Of a stretch of 64,000 nucleotides of DNA, positions 17,401 to 25,949 are shown one piece after another; the first letter of the stretch is position 1; each line of letters opens with the position of its first letter. Location of the stretch: NCBI RefSeq assembly GCF_008086205.1, contig NZ_VSKK01000001.1, forward strand, positions 1,426,001-1,490,000. The letters run 5' to 3'. The notes beneath the pieces are model-generated. The model saw only the letters and a program-made list of their open reading frames with translations. It was not told the DNA's origin and ran no database searches. The stretch comes from Bizionia myxarmorum. Lineage in GTDB: Bacteria > Bacteroidota > Bacteroidia > Flavobacteriales > Flavobacteriaceae. A program made the translations under genes and the position numbers.

Positions 17401-18542
17401 AAGTTGTGCCTCGTGGTGATTACACGCGTGTATTAGCAGAATTTTGGGCAGATGGTCCAGATTCTGAAACACCTCCAGGACATTGGTTTACGTTGTTAAA
17501 TCAGGTTTCAGATCATCCATTATTTCAGAAGAAATTTAATGGTGTTGGTCCAGATTTAGATCCGATAGAATGGGATGTAAAATCCTACTTTATATTAAGT
17601 GGTGCTATGCATGATGCCGCTATTACAGCATGGGGAATTAAAGGATGGTATGATTATATTCGTCCAATTTCCGCCATTCGTTATATGGCAGATTTAGGTC
17701 AAAGTTCAGATGACCAATTAGTAAGTTATCATCCTCAAGGTATTAAATTGGAGCCTGGTTACATTGAAATAGTACAAGCTGGTGATCCATTGGCTGGTGG
17801 TTTCAATCAAAATGTTGGTAAAATTAAACTATTCTCATGGAAAGGGCATGCTAATGTTAATAATACGGATACAGATACGGCTGGCGTGGGTTGGATTTTA
17901 TCTGAAAATTGGTGGCCTTACCAAAGACCATCTTTCGTAACACCACCTTTTGCTGGTTTTATTTCAGGACATTCTACGTACTCTAGAGCTGGTGCGGAAG
18001 TTATGACGCTTATTACAGGTGATGAGTACTTCCCTGGCGGCGTTGCAGAATTTGTAGCAAGAAAAGATGAGTTTTTAGTTTTTGAAAATGGACCATCAAT
18101 GGATGTTACACTACAATGGGCAACCTATCGTGATGCATCCGATCAGTGTAGTTTATCAAGAATCTGGGGTGGTATCCATCCGCCAGCTGACGATATTCCG
18201 GGGCGTTTAATTGGTGAAACAGTGGGTATTGAAGCCTATATTTTCGCGCTTCCATATTTTAAAAATTTCACACTGGGAACAGACTCCTTTAATACCAATG
18301 TATCCACCATTTATCCAAATCCTGTAGCTTCTGGTGGCAATCTTTATGTTACTAATGCATCAGCAAATGACAACTATAAATTATATGATGTAAGTGGGCG
18401 TCTTATTACCATTTCAAATACACAGTATGATGGATTTAATGGCACTGCTAGAATTACCATTCCACCAACAACAGCAACTGGCGTGTATATTCTTTCGGGA
18501 AATAATTTTTCACAAAAAATAATTGTGGGTAGTAGTAAATAA
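14466..18542 (+). CDS. Secreted fusion: FG-GAP/VCBS repeats, ASPIC/UnbV domain, vanadium-dependent haloperoxidase domain, T9SS type A sorting domain
   Basis: A 1358-residue multidomain protein. In order: signal peptide (1-26, ending TSAQ); FG-GAP/VCBS beta-propeller repeats with many Asp-rich calcium loops such as DFDGDNAMDIF (about 30-430); an ASPIC/UnbV-type domain (about 435-520); a short Cys motif ending DDGSCTY (about 530-552); a PKD/Ig-like segment (about 553-635); and a vanadium haloperoxidase/PAP2-type domain (about 638-1265). The vanadate-binding set is complete: Lys1059-x6-Arg1066-Pro, SGHS at 1167-1170, and Ser1231-Arg1232 with His1238 six residues later, followed by PPADD. This matches the Lys/Arg/His/Arg/His pattern of fungal and bacterial V-haloperoxidases. 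The C-terminus (IYPNPV near 1280, VYILS, ending KIIVGSSK) is a T9SS type A sorting domain. So it is likely a surface or secreted enzyme that oxidises halide with peroxide, or a phosphatase of that fold. Confidence 0.88.
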   Translation: MRENQLFKGLLGGLFFLTCALQTSAQVFQRAEAVSGLGNLEQNSGVAVADFDGDNAMDIFVVAEAIDRNGVERTHSKLYKNNNDGSFTDVTVAAGLNNMLINDYSQDGVFYSFDGFKQGAFWGDYNNDGFPDLFITNTFNVLLYQNNGDGTFANITATAGFNLASNCQYMGATWFDYDNDGYLDIYINDWGGCSTNLLYHNNADGTFSDVTVAMGIAEITPRSSFTAMPFDFNGDGYMDLYVSNDFDAINYLYLNQAGTGFIEDANAVGLDNNFDDMGISMCDYNNDGFFDFFITGIDEIALFTNTGTNTFIEQSVANNIAGNGWAWGNTLADFDLDGDEDLFIANGYTFENRNAEYNVYYKNRYVEGQNNFENATVASNLHDLTISIEAVDFDYDNDGDLDLYLTNSDITSFLYENTTLNVGEPNPIHYFKLSLEGTTSNKSAIGTEVSITTNLGTFKRYFTGVGFLGQSIKPVHFGLNTETEISEVKIKWPSGLIETYTNIVGDSHFKATEGVDMVNLNISPSVKVLGCTDITSCSYNPLATVDDGSCTYLPASAITGTTTVGFLREENYTYNLTDPNSVAKWTVSGGEIISGHGTSTVKVKWGVNTTGKISVTEKSVLCSSPVASLNVNIVIYETQSDVSIARLWNETLLSAIRKDFARPTVHARNLFHTSVAMYDTWAIYDKIANPTRAYNPVTYIVGNTLNGFTSTLEPFIPAENNQTNNINKAVSYAMYRLLMHRFQNSPGAFETQERFNFLMSQLGYSVGVTSTDYTTGDAAALGNYIGQILIDYGNSDGAREATSYDNAYYLPVNPPLAPAYEAVSLTDPNRWQSLSLDTYIDQSGNLIDGDVINFLSPEWGNVLPFAMNDGDKDTFMRDGDTYNVYHNPSAPPYIDNTNTSASSEAYKWNFSMVSIWGAHLDPTDGVMMDISPNAIGNTDISAFPSDYSQYENYYDYINGGDPGTGRNLNPVTNQPYQSQVVPRGDYTRVLAEFWADGPDSETPPGHWFTLLNQVSDHPLFQKKFNGVGPDLDPIEWDVKSYFILSGAMHDAAITAWGIKGWYDYIRPISAIRYMADLGQSSDDQLVSYHPQGIKLEPGYIEIVQAGDPLAGGFNQNVGKIKLFSWKGHANVNNTDTDTAGVGWILSENWWPYQRPSFVTPPFAGFISGHSTYSRAGAEVMTLITGDEYFPGGVAEFVARKDEFLVFENGPSMDVTLQWATYRDASDQCSLSRIWGGIHPPADDIPGRLIGETVGIEAYIFALPYFKNFTLGTDSFNTNVSTIYPNPVASGGNLYVTNASANDNYKLYDVSGRLITISNTQYDGFNGTARITIPPTTATGVYILSGNNFSQKIIVGSSK

Positions 18543-18561
18543 TTACGCATATATAACGAAT

Positions 18562-18592
18562 AAAAAAAGGCTGCATTTTGCAGTCTTTTTTT
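18562..18592 (+). terminator. Terminator after the haloperoxidase fusion gene
   Basis: The hairpin AAAAAGGCTGCA/TGCAGTCTTTTT has wobble pairs in the stem and a T run. It starts 20 bases after the stop. Confidence 0.8.
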
Positions 18593-18649
18593 GTTTAAAT
18601 CATTTTTATTTTTGTTGATAAAGCATGCTCATGATTCTTTAAAATATCA

Positions 18650-18657
18650 TAGTTTTG
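18650..18657 (+). promoter_or_regulatory. -7 box upstream of ctlX
   Basis: TAGTTTTG matches TAnnTTTG and lies 18 bases before the start codon. No -33 TTG is seen at the usual spacing. Confidence 0.45.
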
Positions 18658-18675
18658 CAATCAAATTGAAATAGT

Positions 18676-19608
18676 ATGCCACAAACAACCAATACAATCT
18701 TAATGATTCGTCCGGTTCATTTTAGAATGAATGAACAAACAGCTGTAAATAATTATTTCCAAGAAGATTTGGATTTAAAAAATGCTGAAATTAATGCGAA
18801 AGCTCAAGAAGAATTTGATGCTTTTGTAGAAAAATTAAGAGCAGTTGGTGTGAACGTAATTGTGGAAGATGATATTAAATCTAAAGATACGCCCGATTCT
18901 ATTTTTCCTAATAACTGGGTAAGTTTTCATGAAAATGGGGATGTTGCTCTTTACCCGATGTTTGCAGAAAACAGACGCGCTGAAAGACGTGAAGATATAT
19001 TCAGTAATTTGGAAGAACGCGGGTTTATAATTGAAAATATTATTGATTATACGGAAGCAGAAGAGGATGGTGTGTATTTAGAAGGAACAGGAAGCTTGTT
19101 ATTAGATCGTATTAATAAAAAAGCCTATTGTGCGTTATCTGCCAGAGCTCATGAAGAGTTATTTATAGAATTTTGTGAGGATTTTGATTATGCACCTATT
19201 CTATTTAAAGCATACCAAACAGTGGATAATGCCCGCCTACCAATATATCATACAAACGTTATGATGTGCTTAGCCGAAAAATTCGCGGTAATATGTTTAG
19301 ATTCGATTGATGATAAAAAGGAGCGTAAATTTGTATTGAGTAACTTAAAAGAAGATGGTAAAACGGTTATAGCCATTTCTGAAGAACAAATGCACCATTT
19401 TGCAGGCAATATGCTACAAGTTCAAGGTCATTTAAACAATCGATATTTAGTAATGAGTGAAGCGGCTCATAAGAGCTTAACAGCAGCGCAAATTGCACAG
19501 ATTGAAAGTTTCTGTCCTATACTTTCTAGTTCTTTAGAAACTATTGAAACCTGCGGTGGTGGAAGTGCACGTTGCATGATGGCAGAAATATTTTTGCCAA
19601 AAGCATAA
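18676..19608 (+). CDS. ctlX: Citrulline utilisation hydrolase CtlX (arginine-deiminase/DDAH superfamily)
   Basis: Guanidino-group-modifying superfamily protein of 310 residues. CtlX was reported in Francisella as needed for citrulline use, and the family is widespread in Bacteroidota. The N-terminus IRPVHFRMNEQTAVNNYFQ is the family signature, followed by substrate-loop motifs DSIFPNNW and LEGTGSLLLDR, a YHTNVMMCL segment with the conserved His, and the C-terminal CGGGSARCMMAEIF, where Cys300 matches the catalytic cysteine of arginine deiminase. It is convergent with the histidine kinase gene, with only 3 bases between stops and no hairpin. Confidence 0.85.
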   Translation: MPQTTNTILMIRPVHFRMNEQTAVNNYFQEDLDLKNAEINAKAQEEFDAFVEKLRAVGVNVIVEDDIKSKDTPDSIFPNNWVSFHENGDVALYPMFAENRRAERREDIFSNLEERGFIIENIIDYTEAEEDGVYLEGTGSLLLDRINKKAYCALSARAHEELFIEFCEDFDYAPILFKAYQTVDNARLPIYHTNVMMCLAEKFAVICLDSIDDKKERKFVLSNLKEDGKTVIAISEEQMHHFAGNMLQVQGHLNNRYLVMSEAAHKSLTAAQIAQIESFCPILSSSLETIETCGGGSARCMMAEIFLPKA

Positions 19609-19611
19609 ATT

Positions 19612-21675
19612 TTAGGGGTTAGGGTTGGATTTTGGTAGTTCAATATAAAAAGTACTGCCTTTGTTTAGTGAACTTTCCACCCAAATTTTACCATGGTTTA
19701 GGTCTACTAATTCCTTACAAATAGTTAGTCCTAAACCTGTGCCTTTTTCGTTGCTAGTGCCAACGGTTGTAAACGTACTATTCTTAAATAATTTTTCAAT
19801 ATTCTCGGGAGATATTCCCACGCCTGTATCTGAAATGCTTATGATGCTGCGCCCGTTACTTATATGATTGGTCAAGGTGATGGTATCACCAGATTTACTA
19901 AATTTAATAGCGTTGGTCAGTAAGTTTTGAATAACAATTTCTATCATACTTCTATCTGCATATACATAATCGCGTAAGGTTGTATTGCGCAAAATAATCC
20001 CTTTTTTCTCTAGTTTTTGTTCTAAAAGATGCGTTTTCTCTGTGAAAACTTCTTGAATATCAAATAAACTCGGATGCGATTCTAAAGATTGTAGTTGGGA
20101 TTTGGACCAGTTTAATAAGTTGAAAAGTAATAGAGAAGCATTGTTGGCATTTTCGCTTAATTCTGGAAGTAGGGAATTAAATTCAGACTGGGTAAGTGAG
20201 CCTTCATTTAATAAATCTATAAATCCTTTGATGGAAGTTAAAGAGTCCTTTAAATCGTGTGAAACAATTGAAAATAAGCGATCTTTCACCTTGTTAATAT
20301 CTTCAAGATGTCTGGTTTGTTCTAAAATGGCCGCATTTTGTAATTCAATCTTCTGATTTTTCTCTTCTAAATCTCGCGTGTATTTTAAACGATTATTTCG
20401 TTTTACGTAAATTAAAATAAAAAAGGTAAGGACAATGGCAAAAACCGCTAATAGAATGTAAAATATAAATCTTAAATCATTTAATTTTTTTTCGTTTTCA
20501 GAATTCTCTTGTTCGTGTTGCTCCAAGATGGTAGCTTCAACCGATGCGCTGATGGCGTTAATATCGGTAAATCCAGGCAAAGCCTCCTTTGATTCTCTAG
20601 ATTCACCAGCATGAACAACAGCCATGTTTTGTTTTAAGGTATAATAAGCACGTTGCCACTCAAAAGCACCTTGATAATTTCTTGTGGTAGAGTCCAAAGC
20701 AATTCTCAATTTATAATTAATAAGTAATTCGGATGGGTTATCAATACTTTTGGCAATGGCGCCAGCTTCTATTAATTGCTCCTCGGCGAGGCGTGTTCTG
20801 TTTTGCTGAAGATTAAGTTTTCCTAAATTATTTAAAGAAATTAATAGACCTAATGAGTTTTCAGTTTTTCTGTTTAAAGCTAAACCTTCCATTAAATAAT
20901 TGGAAGCTATTTCGTAATCTCTAAATTGCAAGTGTTCCGCACCTAATCTAGGTAAAATTTCACCTTTAATAGAATCATTATTTGGAGATATGTCCCGAAG
21001 CACCATTTCATAAAAATCTATGGCTTTTCTGCTTTCTTTTTCTAGGGAATACAGTTCTGCTAGTTTTTTATAACTTTCAATAATGCCTTCCTTTTTATGC
21101 ATTATTTTTTCAACCTCTAATCGCTTTAAATTAAATTCTATAGCTTTTGGTCGGTTGTTAGTGCGTTCATAGGCATTCGCTAAATTTTTGTAGGCCATGC
21201 ATAACTCTGAATACAAACCGCGTTTCTCAAATTCTAAAATAGAAGAAATCGCATATTGCATGCCTTTATTGTAGTTGCCGCGTTCAATTTCTATGATGCC
21301 AATGCTGTTATTTACTTTTGCAATACTTAATGTATCATTTAACGCAATAAATAAATCTTTGGATTTGGTATAATTGTCAAGAGCATTGATATAATCATCA
21401 TGTTCCGCAAAAATTAAAGCTTTAAAATATGTTATTTCAGCAGTTCCTTTATCAAATTTTAAGAAATTGGATAATTTTTCGCTTTCTGTAATAAATTTTA
21501 ATGCGGTATCAAAGGAACCTTGGTTGTAGAGAACTTTAATTAATTTCAGGGACGTTTTAACTTTGGAAGTGTCTGGTTTTTGAAAGGCTAATTGTATAGT
21601 AAGACTATCCTGTTCTTTTGTTTGTGAAAAACAAAATATAGGTAGAAAAATTAACAAAGTAATGAATTGCCTCAT
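19612..21675 (-). CDS. TPR-repeat sensor histidine kinase
   Basis: Membrane sensor kinase of 687 residues. The start at MRQFITLLIFLPIFCFSQ gives a clean signal peptide; an ATG seven codons earlier would put hydrophilic residues ahead of it. A periplasmic region of tetratricopeptide-like helices (about residues 20-390) precedes one transmembrane helix (FIFYILLAVFAIVLTFFILIY), a coiled coil, and a HisKA domain with phospho-acceptor His473 in SHDLKDSLTSIKG. The HATPase domain has the N box NLLTNAIKFSKSG, G1 box SDTGVGIS and G2 box GTGLGLTICKEL. No receiver domain or response regulator is adjacent, so its partner and signal are unknown. Confidence 0.9.
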   Translation of the reverse strand: MRQFITLLIFLPIFCFSQTKEQDSLTIQLAFQKPDTSKVKTSLKLIKVLYNQGSFDTALKFITESEKLSNFLKFDKGTAEITYFKALIFAEHDDYINALDNYTKSKDLFIALNDTLSIAKVNNSIGIIEIERGNYNKGMQYAISSILEFEKRGLYSELCMAYKNLANAYERTNNRPKAIEFNLKRLEVEKIMHKKEGIIESYKKLAELYSLEKESRKAIDFYEMVLRDISPNNDSIKGEILPRLGAEHLQFRDYEIASNYLMEGLALNRKTENSLGLLISLNNLGKLNLQQNRTRLAEEQLIEAGAIAKSIDNPSELLINYKLRIALDSTTRNYQGAFEWQRAYYTLKQNMAVVHAGESRESKEALPGFTDINAISASVEATILEQHEQENSENEKKLNDLRFIFYILLAVFAIVLTFFILIYVKRNNRLKYTRDLEEKNQKIELQNAAILEQTRHLEDINKVKDRLFSIVSHDLKDSLTSIKGFIDLLNEGSLTQSEFNSLLPELSENANNASLLLFNLLNWSKSQLQSLESHPSLFDIQEVFTEKTHLLEQKLEKKGIILRNTTLRDYVYADRSMIEIVIQNLLTNAIKFSKSGDTITLTNHISNGRSIISISDTGVGISPENIEKLFKNSTFTTVGTSNEKGTGLGLTICKELVDLNHGKIWVESSLNKGSTFYIELPKSNPNP

Positions 21676-22154
21676 ACAATTAAACGGCCACAACAAGTTG
21701 GAAATCGGGTTTTATGAAACCTTCATTTACAACGTTTAAGCACAAAAAATATTAGTTAGTTAGAAAGCCCATCAATTTGGGGATTAATAGCATTTACTTA
21801 ACAAAAGTTGTTAAAAGAGTTATAATAAGCTAATTTTTAGGTTTTAATACCAATAAATTAGTTGAAATGACAAGAGTGAAATTCTTCAAATTTAGTGTTT
21901 CCGTTTAAAGGTAATTATCTTGGAATAACGACACTTTTGTCGATGAAATGCACATGCGCTTTTTATGCTGTTTAACGTATAAATGTCATTATTTGAGTGA
22001 TTTTTTGAAATTTTGGAGCATATTTCATGCATAAATAGAAATGTTGGTAAGTTGAAAAATTCCCTCTGATTGGATGTTAGCTTTAAGTCTAGATAGAAAA
22101 TAACACAAAAACTTGTATTAAAATAGTATCTTTGCCCTCTTAAAATGCAAACGA
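21676..22154. other. Intergenic region between the kinase gene and argS
   Basis: About 480 bases between divergent genes with no convincing coding sequence or hairpin. It holds a -7-type box (22127-22134) just before argS. A minus-strand open frame over 21892-22248 overlaps the argS start and has no recognisable features. Confidence 0.6.
22127..22134 (+). promoter_or_regulatory. -7 box upstream of argS
   Basis: TATCTTTG, an exact TAnnTTTG match, lies 20 bases before the argS start. The nearest upstream TTG is only 11 bases away, so the -33 half is not convincing. Confidence 0.5.
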
Positions 22155-23933
22155 ATGAATCTTCAAGAAACCCTTTCACAAGCTGTAAAAGAAGCTGTAA
22201 AATCCATTTATAACGTCGATATTTCTTCGGTTGAATTCCAAGCAACACGCAAGGAATTTCCTGGTGATTTAACTGTTGTTGTTTTTTCTATGTTGCGTGA
22301 AGTGAAAGGAAATCCAGTGCAAATTGGGGAACAAATTGGTCAGTTTTTGCAAGAAAACGTAGCATTAGTAAAAGGTTTTAATGTTGTAAAAGGATTCTTG
22401 AATATTGAAATTGAAGATATTTATTATATTAATTTCTTTTCTGAAGTTTTAAATAATGCCGATTTCGGTTTTGTATCACCTAACGAAAATGAGAAGGCTG
22501 TTATGGTAGAATATTCTTCTCCAAACACGAACAAACCTTTGCATTTAGGACATATTCGAAATAATTTATTGGGTTTTAGTGTTGCTGAAATTATAAAAGC
22601 ATCGGGTAGAAAAGTATATAAAACACAGGTAATTAACGATCGAGGCATTCATATTTGTAAAAGTATGTTGGCTTGGGAACGCTATGGAAATAACGAAACG
22701 CCAGAATCAACAGGTTTAAAAGGTGATAAGTTAGTTGGGAACTACTATGTTAAATTTGACCAAGAATATAAAAAGGAAATCGCTGAACTTATAAGTCAAG
22801 GTAAAACAGAAGACCAGGCTAAACAAGAAGCACCCATAATAGTGGAGGCACAAAATATGCTTCGTAAATGGGAAGCTGGTGATGAAGCCGTTGTTGCGCT
22901 TTGGAAGAAGATGAATGCTTGGGTTTATAAAGGGTTTGAAACAACGTATACTAATTTAGGTGTTGATTTTGATTGTTTATACTTTGAAAGCCAAACCTAT
23001 TTATTAGGAAAGGAATTTGTAAGTGAAGGTTTAAAAACCGGCGTTTTTTACAAAAAAGAAGACGGTTCTGTTTGGTGCGATTTAACCGAAGACGGACTAG
23101 ATGAAAAAATTGTTTTGCGTGCTGATGGTACAGCAGTTTATATGACGCAGGATATTGGAACCGCTATTCAGCGTGTTACGGACTATCCAGATGTTGGCGG
23201 AATGGTTTACACGGTTGGGAACGAACAAGATTATCACTTTCAGGTTTTATTTTTAATACTGAAAAAATTAGGTTTCGATTGGGCTAAAAATCTATTCCAT
23301 TTAAGTTATGGGATGGTAGATTTACCTAGTGGGAAAATGAAAAGTCGTGAAGGAACGGTTGTAGATGCAGATGATTTAATGCAAGATATGACGGATACAG
23401 CTGAAGAAATCTCTAATGAATTAGGGAAATTGGATGGTTACTCGGAAACGGATAAGCAGGAGCTATATAAAACTATTGGAATGGGTGCTTTAAAATATTA
23501 CATTTTAAAAGTAGATCCTAAAAAACGTATTTTATTTGATCCTAAAGAATCGGTCGATTTTCAAGGAAACACAGGACCTTTTATTCAATATACCTATGCG
23601 CGAATTCAAGCTATTTTACGAAAAGCTGATTTCGATTATTCTCAAGCTATCAAAGAGATTAGCTTGCACGAAAAAGAGCGTGATTTGATTAAACAGATAG
23701 AATTGTTTCCAGAAGTGATTCAAAATGCGGCTCAAAACCATAGCCCCGCTTTAGTGGCTAATTATATTTACGATTTGGTAAAAGGCTTTAATTCCTTTTA
23801 TCAAAATGTATCTATTCTTGGTGCTGATTCTGAAACGGAGAAAATTTTCCGAGTACAATTAGCTCAATCTGTGGCACAAATCATTAAAAAAGGGTTTGGT
23901 TTATTAGGTATTCAAGTCCCAGAACGTATGTAG
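22155..23933 (+). CDS. argS: Arginyl-tRNA synthetase
   Basis: Charges tRNA-Arg in the cytoplasm. The 592-residue class I enzyme has an N-terminal additional domain (about 1-110) that binds the D-loop, the HIGH-type motif HLGH at residues 130-133 within SSPNTNKPLHLGH, the KMSK-type motif KMKSR at 394-398, and an all-helical anticodon-binding C-terminal domain ending in VPERM, as expected for ArgS. Length is normal. It appears to be a single-gene unit with its own -7 box. Confidence 0.96.
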   Translation: MNLQETLSQAVKEAVKSIYNVDISSVEFQATRKEFPGDLTVVVFSMLREVKGNPVQIGEQIGQFLQENVALVKGFNVVKGFLNIEIEDIYYINFFSEVLNNADFGFVSPNENEKAVMVEYSSPNTNKPLHLGHIRNNLLGFSVAEIIKASGRKVYKTQVINDRGIHICKSMLAWERYGNNETPESTGLKGDKLVGNYYVKFDQEYKKEIAELISQGKTEDQAKQEAPIIVEAQNMLRKWEAGDEAVVALWKKMNAWVYKGFETTYTNLGVDFDCLYFESQTYLLGKEFVSEGLKTGVFYKKEDGSVWCDLTEDGLDEKIVLRADGTAVYMTQDIGTAIQRVTDYPDVGGMVYTVGNEQDYHFQVLFLILKKLGFDWAKNLFHLSYGMVDLPSGKMKSREGTVVDADDLMQDMTDTAEEISNELGKLDGYSETDKQELYKTIGMGALKYYILKVDPKKRILFDPKESVDFQGNTGPFIQYTYARIQAILRKADFDYSQAIKEISLHEKERDLIKQIELFPEVIQNAAQNHSPALVANYIYDLVKGFNSFYQNVSILGADSETEKIFRVQLAQSVAQIIKKGFGLLGIQVPERM

Positions 23934-24086
23934 AATCTATTGCAACCGTTCATGGGTTTGAGGATTCTTAACATTTTAGTTTAAAGATATTTCAAAATAT
24001 ATTAAGTTTCTAAGGCTGCTATTTTTAGTGGCCTTTTTTATATAATTATAATACAAACTAAACTTTAAATTTACACTTGAAATTGC

Positions 24087-24094
24087 TATTTTTG
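24087..24094 (+). promoter_or_regulatory. -7 box upstream of ffh
   Basis: TATTTTTG matches TAnnTTTG, 25 bases before the ffh start. The nearest TTG is only 7 bases upstream, so the -33 element is not supported. Confidence 0.45.
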
Positions 24095-24119
24095 TGCCTC
24101 CTAAAATTGATATAAGATT

Positions 24120-25448
24120 ATGTTTAATAATTTAAGTGAAAAGTTAGATAAAGCGCTACACGTATTAAAAGGTCACGGAAGCATTACGGAAGTAAACGTT
24201 GCCGAAACTTTAAAAGAAGTACGTAGAGCCCTTTTAGATGCCGATGTTAACTTTAAAATTGCTAAAGATTTTACCGTTCGTGTAAAAGAAAAAGCATTAG
24301 GACAAAATGTATTAACAACACTTCAGCCAGGCCAATTAATGGTTAAAATCGTTAAAGACGAATTAACGGAGTTAATGGGTGGTGAAGCTGAAGGCCTTAA
24401 TTTATCTGGAAATCCAAGCATTATTTTAATGTCTGGTTTACAAGGTTCTGGTAAAACTACCTTTTCTGGTAAATTGGCTAACTTCTTAAAAACAAAGAAA
24501 ACTAAAAACCCTTTATTAGTAGCTTGTGATGTCTATCGTCCTGCAGCCGTAGATCAGTTGCATGTTGTAGGTGATCAAATTGGGGTAGCCGTTTTTAGTG
24601 ATAAAGGAAATACGGATCCGGTAGCTATTGCCAAAGCAGGTGTTGCTTTTGCAAAAGCAAACGGGCATAATGTGGTGATTATTGATACCGCAGGTCGTTT
24701 AGCTGTTGATGAGGCTATGATGACCGAAATATCAAATATTCATAAAGCCATTCAACCCCAAGAAACCTTATTTGTTGTGGATTCCATGACAGGTCAAGAT
24801 GCGGTTAATACAGCAAAAGCCTTTAACGATGTATTGAATTTTGATGGGGTAATCCTAACAAAATTAGATGGTGATACGCGTGGTGGAGCGGCTATTTCTA
24901 TTAAATCGGTTGTAGATAAACCAATTAAGTTTATTGGAACTGGTGAAAAAATGGAAGCTATTGATATTTTCTATCCAGCTCGTATGGCAGAACGTATCCT
25001 AGGAATGGGAGATGTGGTTTCACTTGTGGAAAGAGCGCAAGAGCAATATGATGAGGAGGAAGCGAGAAAGCTTCAAAAGAAAATTGCAAAAAACCAATTC
25101 GGGTTTGATGATTTCTTAAAACAGATTCAGCAAATTAAGAAAATGGGTAATATGAAAGATCTTATCGGCATGATTCCTGGTGCAGGAAAAATGATGAAAG
25201 ATATTGATATTGATGATGATGCTTTTAAAGGTATTGAAGCCATTATTCATTCCATGACACCTTTAGAGCGTACCAATCCATCTGTTATAAATGCGAGTAG
25301 AAAAAAACGTATTGGTAGCGGATCGGGAACATCGGTTCAAGAAGTTAATCAGCTATTAAAGCAATTTGACCAAATGAGTAAAATGATGAAAATGATGCAA
25401 GGCGGTGGCGGAAAACGTATGATGCAGGCTATGAAGAATATGCAATAA
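24120..25448 (+). CDS. ffh: Signal recognition particle protein Ffh
   Basis: SRP GTPase that binds signal sequences on the ribosome and delivers them to FtsY and the Sec translocon. The 442-residue protein has the N domain (about 1-95), the G domain with P-loop GLQGSGKTT at 106-114, DTAGR at 189-193 and TKLDGD at 247-252, and a Met-rich M domain (about 300-442) with the GAGKMMK and SMTPLER segments and a C-terminal methionine cluster. Length is typical. No SRP RNA is recognised beside it. Confidence 0.97.
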   Translation: MFNNLSEKLDKALHVLKGHGSITEVNVAETLKEVRRALLDADVNFKIAKDFTVRVKEKALGQNVLTTLQPGQLMVKIVKDELTELMGGEAEGLNLSGNPSIILMSGLQGSGKTTFSGKLANFLKTKKTKNPLLVACDVYRPAAVDQLHVVGDQIGVAVFSDKGNTDPVAIAKAGVAFAKANGHNVVIIDTAGRLAVDEAMMTEISNIHKAIQPQETLFVVDSMTGQDAVNTAKAFNDVLNFDGVILTKLDGDTRGGAAISIKSVVDKPIKFIGTGEKMEAIDIFYPARMAERILGMGDVVSLVERAQEQYDEEEARKLQKKIAKNQFGFDDFLKQIQQIKKMGNMKDLIGMIPGAGKMMKDIDIDDDAFKGIEAIIHSMTPLERTNPSVINASRKKRIGSGSGTSVQEVNQLLKQFDQMSKMMKMMQGGGGKRMMQAMKNMQ

Positions 25449-25451
25449 ATT

Positions 25452-25945
25452 TCAGTCGCAGTTGTCAGCTATGATCCATATTTTACAATTTAACAGTAAC
25501 TATAAAATGGAATTTAAAAATCTTTTAGCGTATCAAAAGGCATTTGATTTAGCGATGTGCATTTTTGAAATGTCTAAAAGTTTTCCGAAAGAGGAAACAT
25601 ACTCACTAACTGATCAAATAAGAAGAAGTTCTCGAGCTGTGAACGCTAATTTAGCTGAAGCTTATAGAAAAAGAATTTATACGAAGCATTTTACTAGTAA
25701 GTTAACGGATGCTGATGGTGAAAATTCTGAAACAAGTACATGGTTACTTTTTTGCTCTAGCTTGTAATTATATTTCAAAACAACAGCATGTTGATTTAGC
25801 CAACAAAGGAATTGAAGTTGGTAAATTAATTAATTATATGATACATAATCCGGGTAAATTCGGAGTTAAAGAAGTCTAATTAATTTTAGACATAGTAATC
25901 CGCAATAGTAGGCACTGAAAACTGCGACTGCGACTGAAAACTGAA
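25452..25945. repeat. Inverted wordy repeats flanking the four-helix-bundle pseudogene
   Basis: On the left, TTCAGTCGCAGTT (25450-25462) is the reverse complement of AACTGCGACTG...CGACTGAAA words on the right (about 25919-25939), where ACTGCGACTG and GACTGAAAACTG are tandemly repeated. They closely bracket the pseudogene and lie between ffh and folD. Confidence 0.6.
25507..25879 (+). pseudogene. Four-helix-bundle protein (23S-IVS/S23 family), frameshifted
   Basis: The reading frame from 25507 encodes MEFKNLLAYQKAFDLAM, then LTDQIRRSSRAVNANLAEAYRKR, typical of the family. It breaks in a run of six T's at about 25748-25753 and stops after STWLLFCSSL. Dropping one T restores the expected C-terminus (LLFALACNYISKQQ ... 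GKLINYMIHNPGKFG ... KEV, stop at 25877), giving 123 residues, the usual length. So a single inserted T in a homopolymer explains the break. It may be a true mutation or a sequencing error. The family protein is found inside 23S rRNA intervening sequences and as free genes in Bacteroidota; its function is unknown. Confidence 0.85.
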
Positions 25946-25949
25946 TTTT

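Noticed and set aside
21892-22248. 118-residue minus-strand frame overlapping the argS start
   Set aside because: No domain, no promoter box, low-quality composition, and it overlaps a certain gene.
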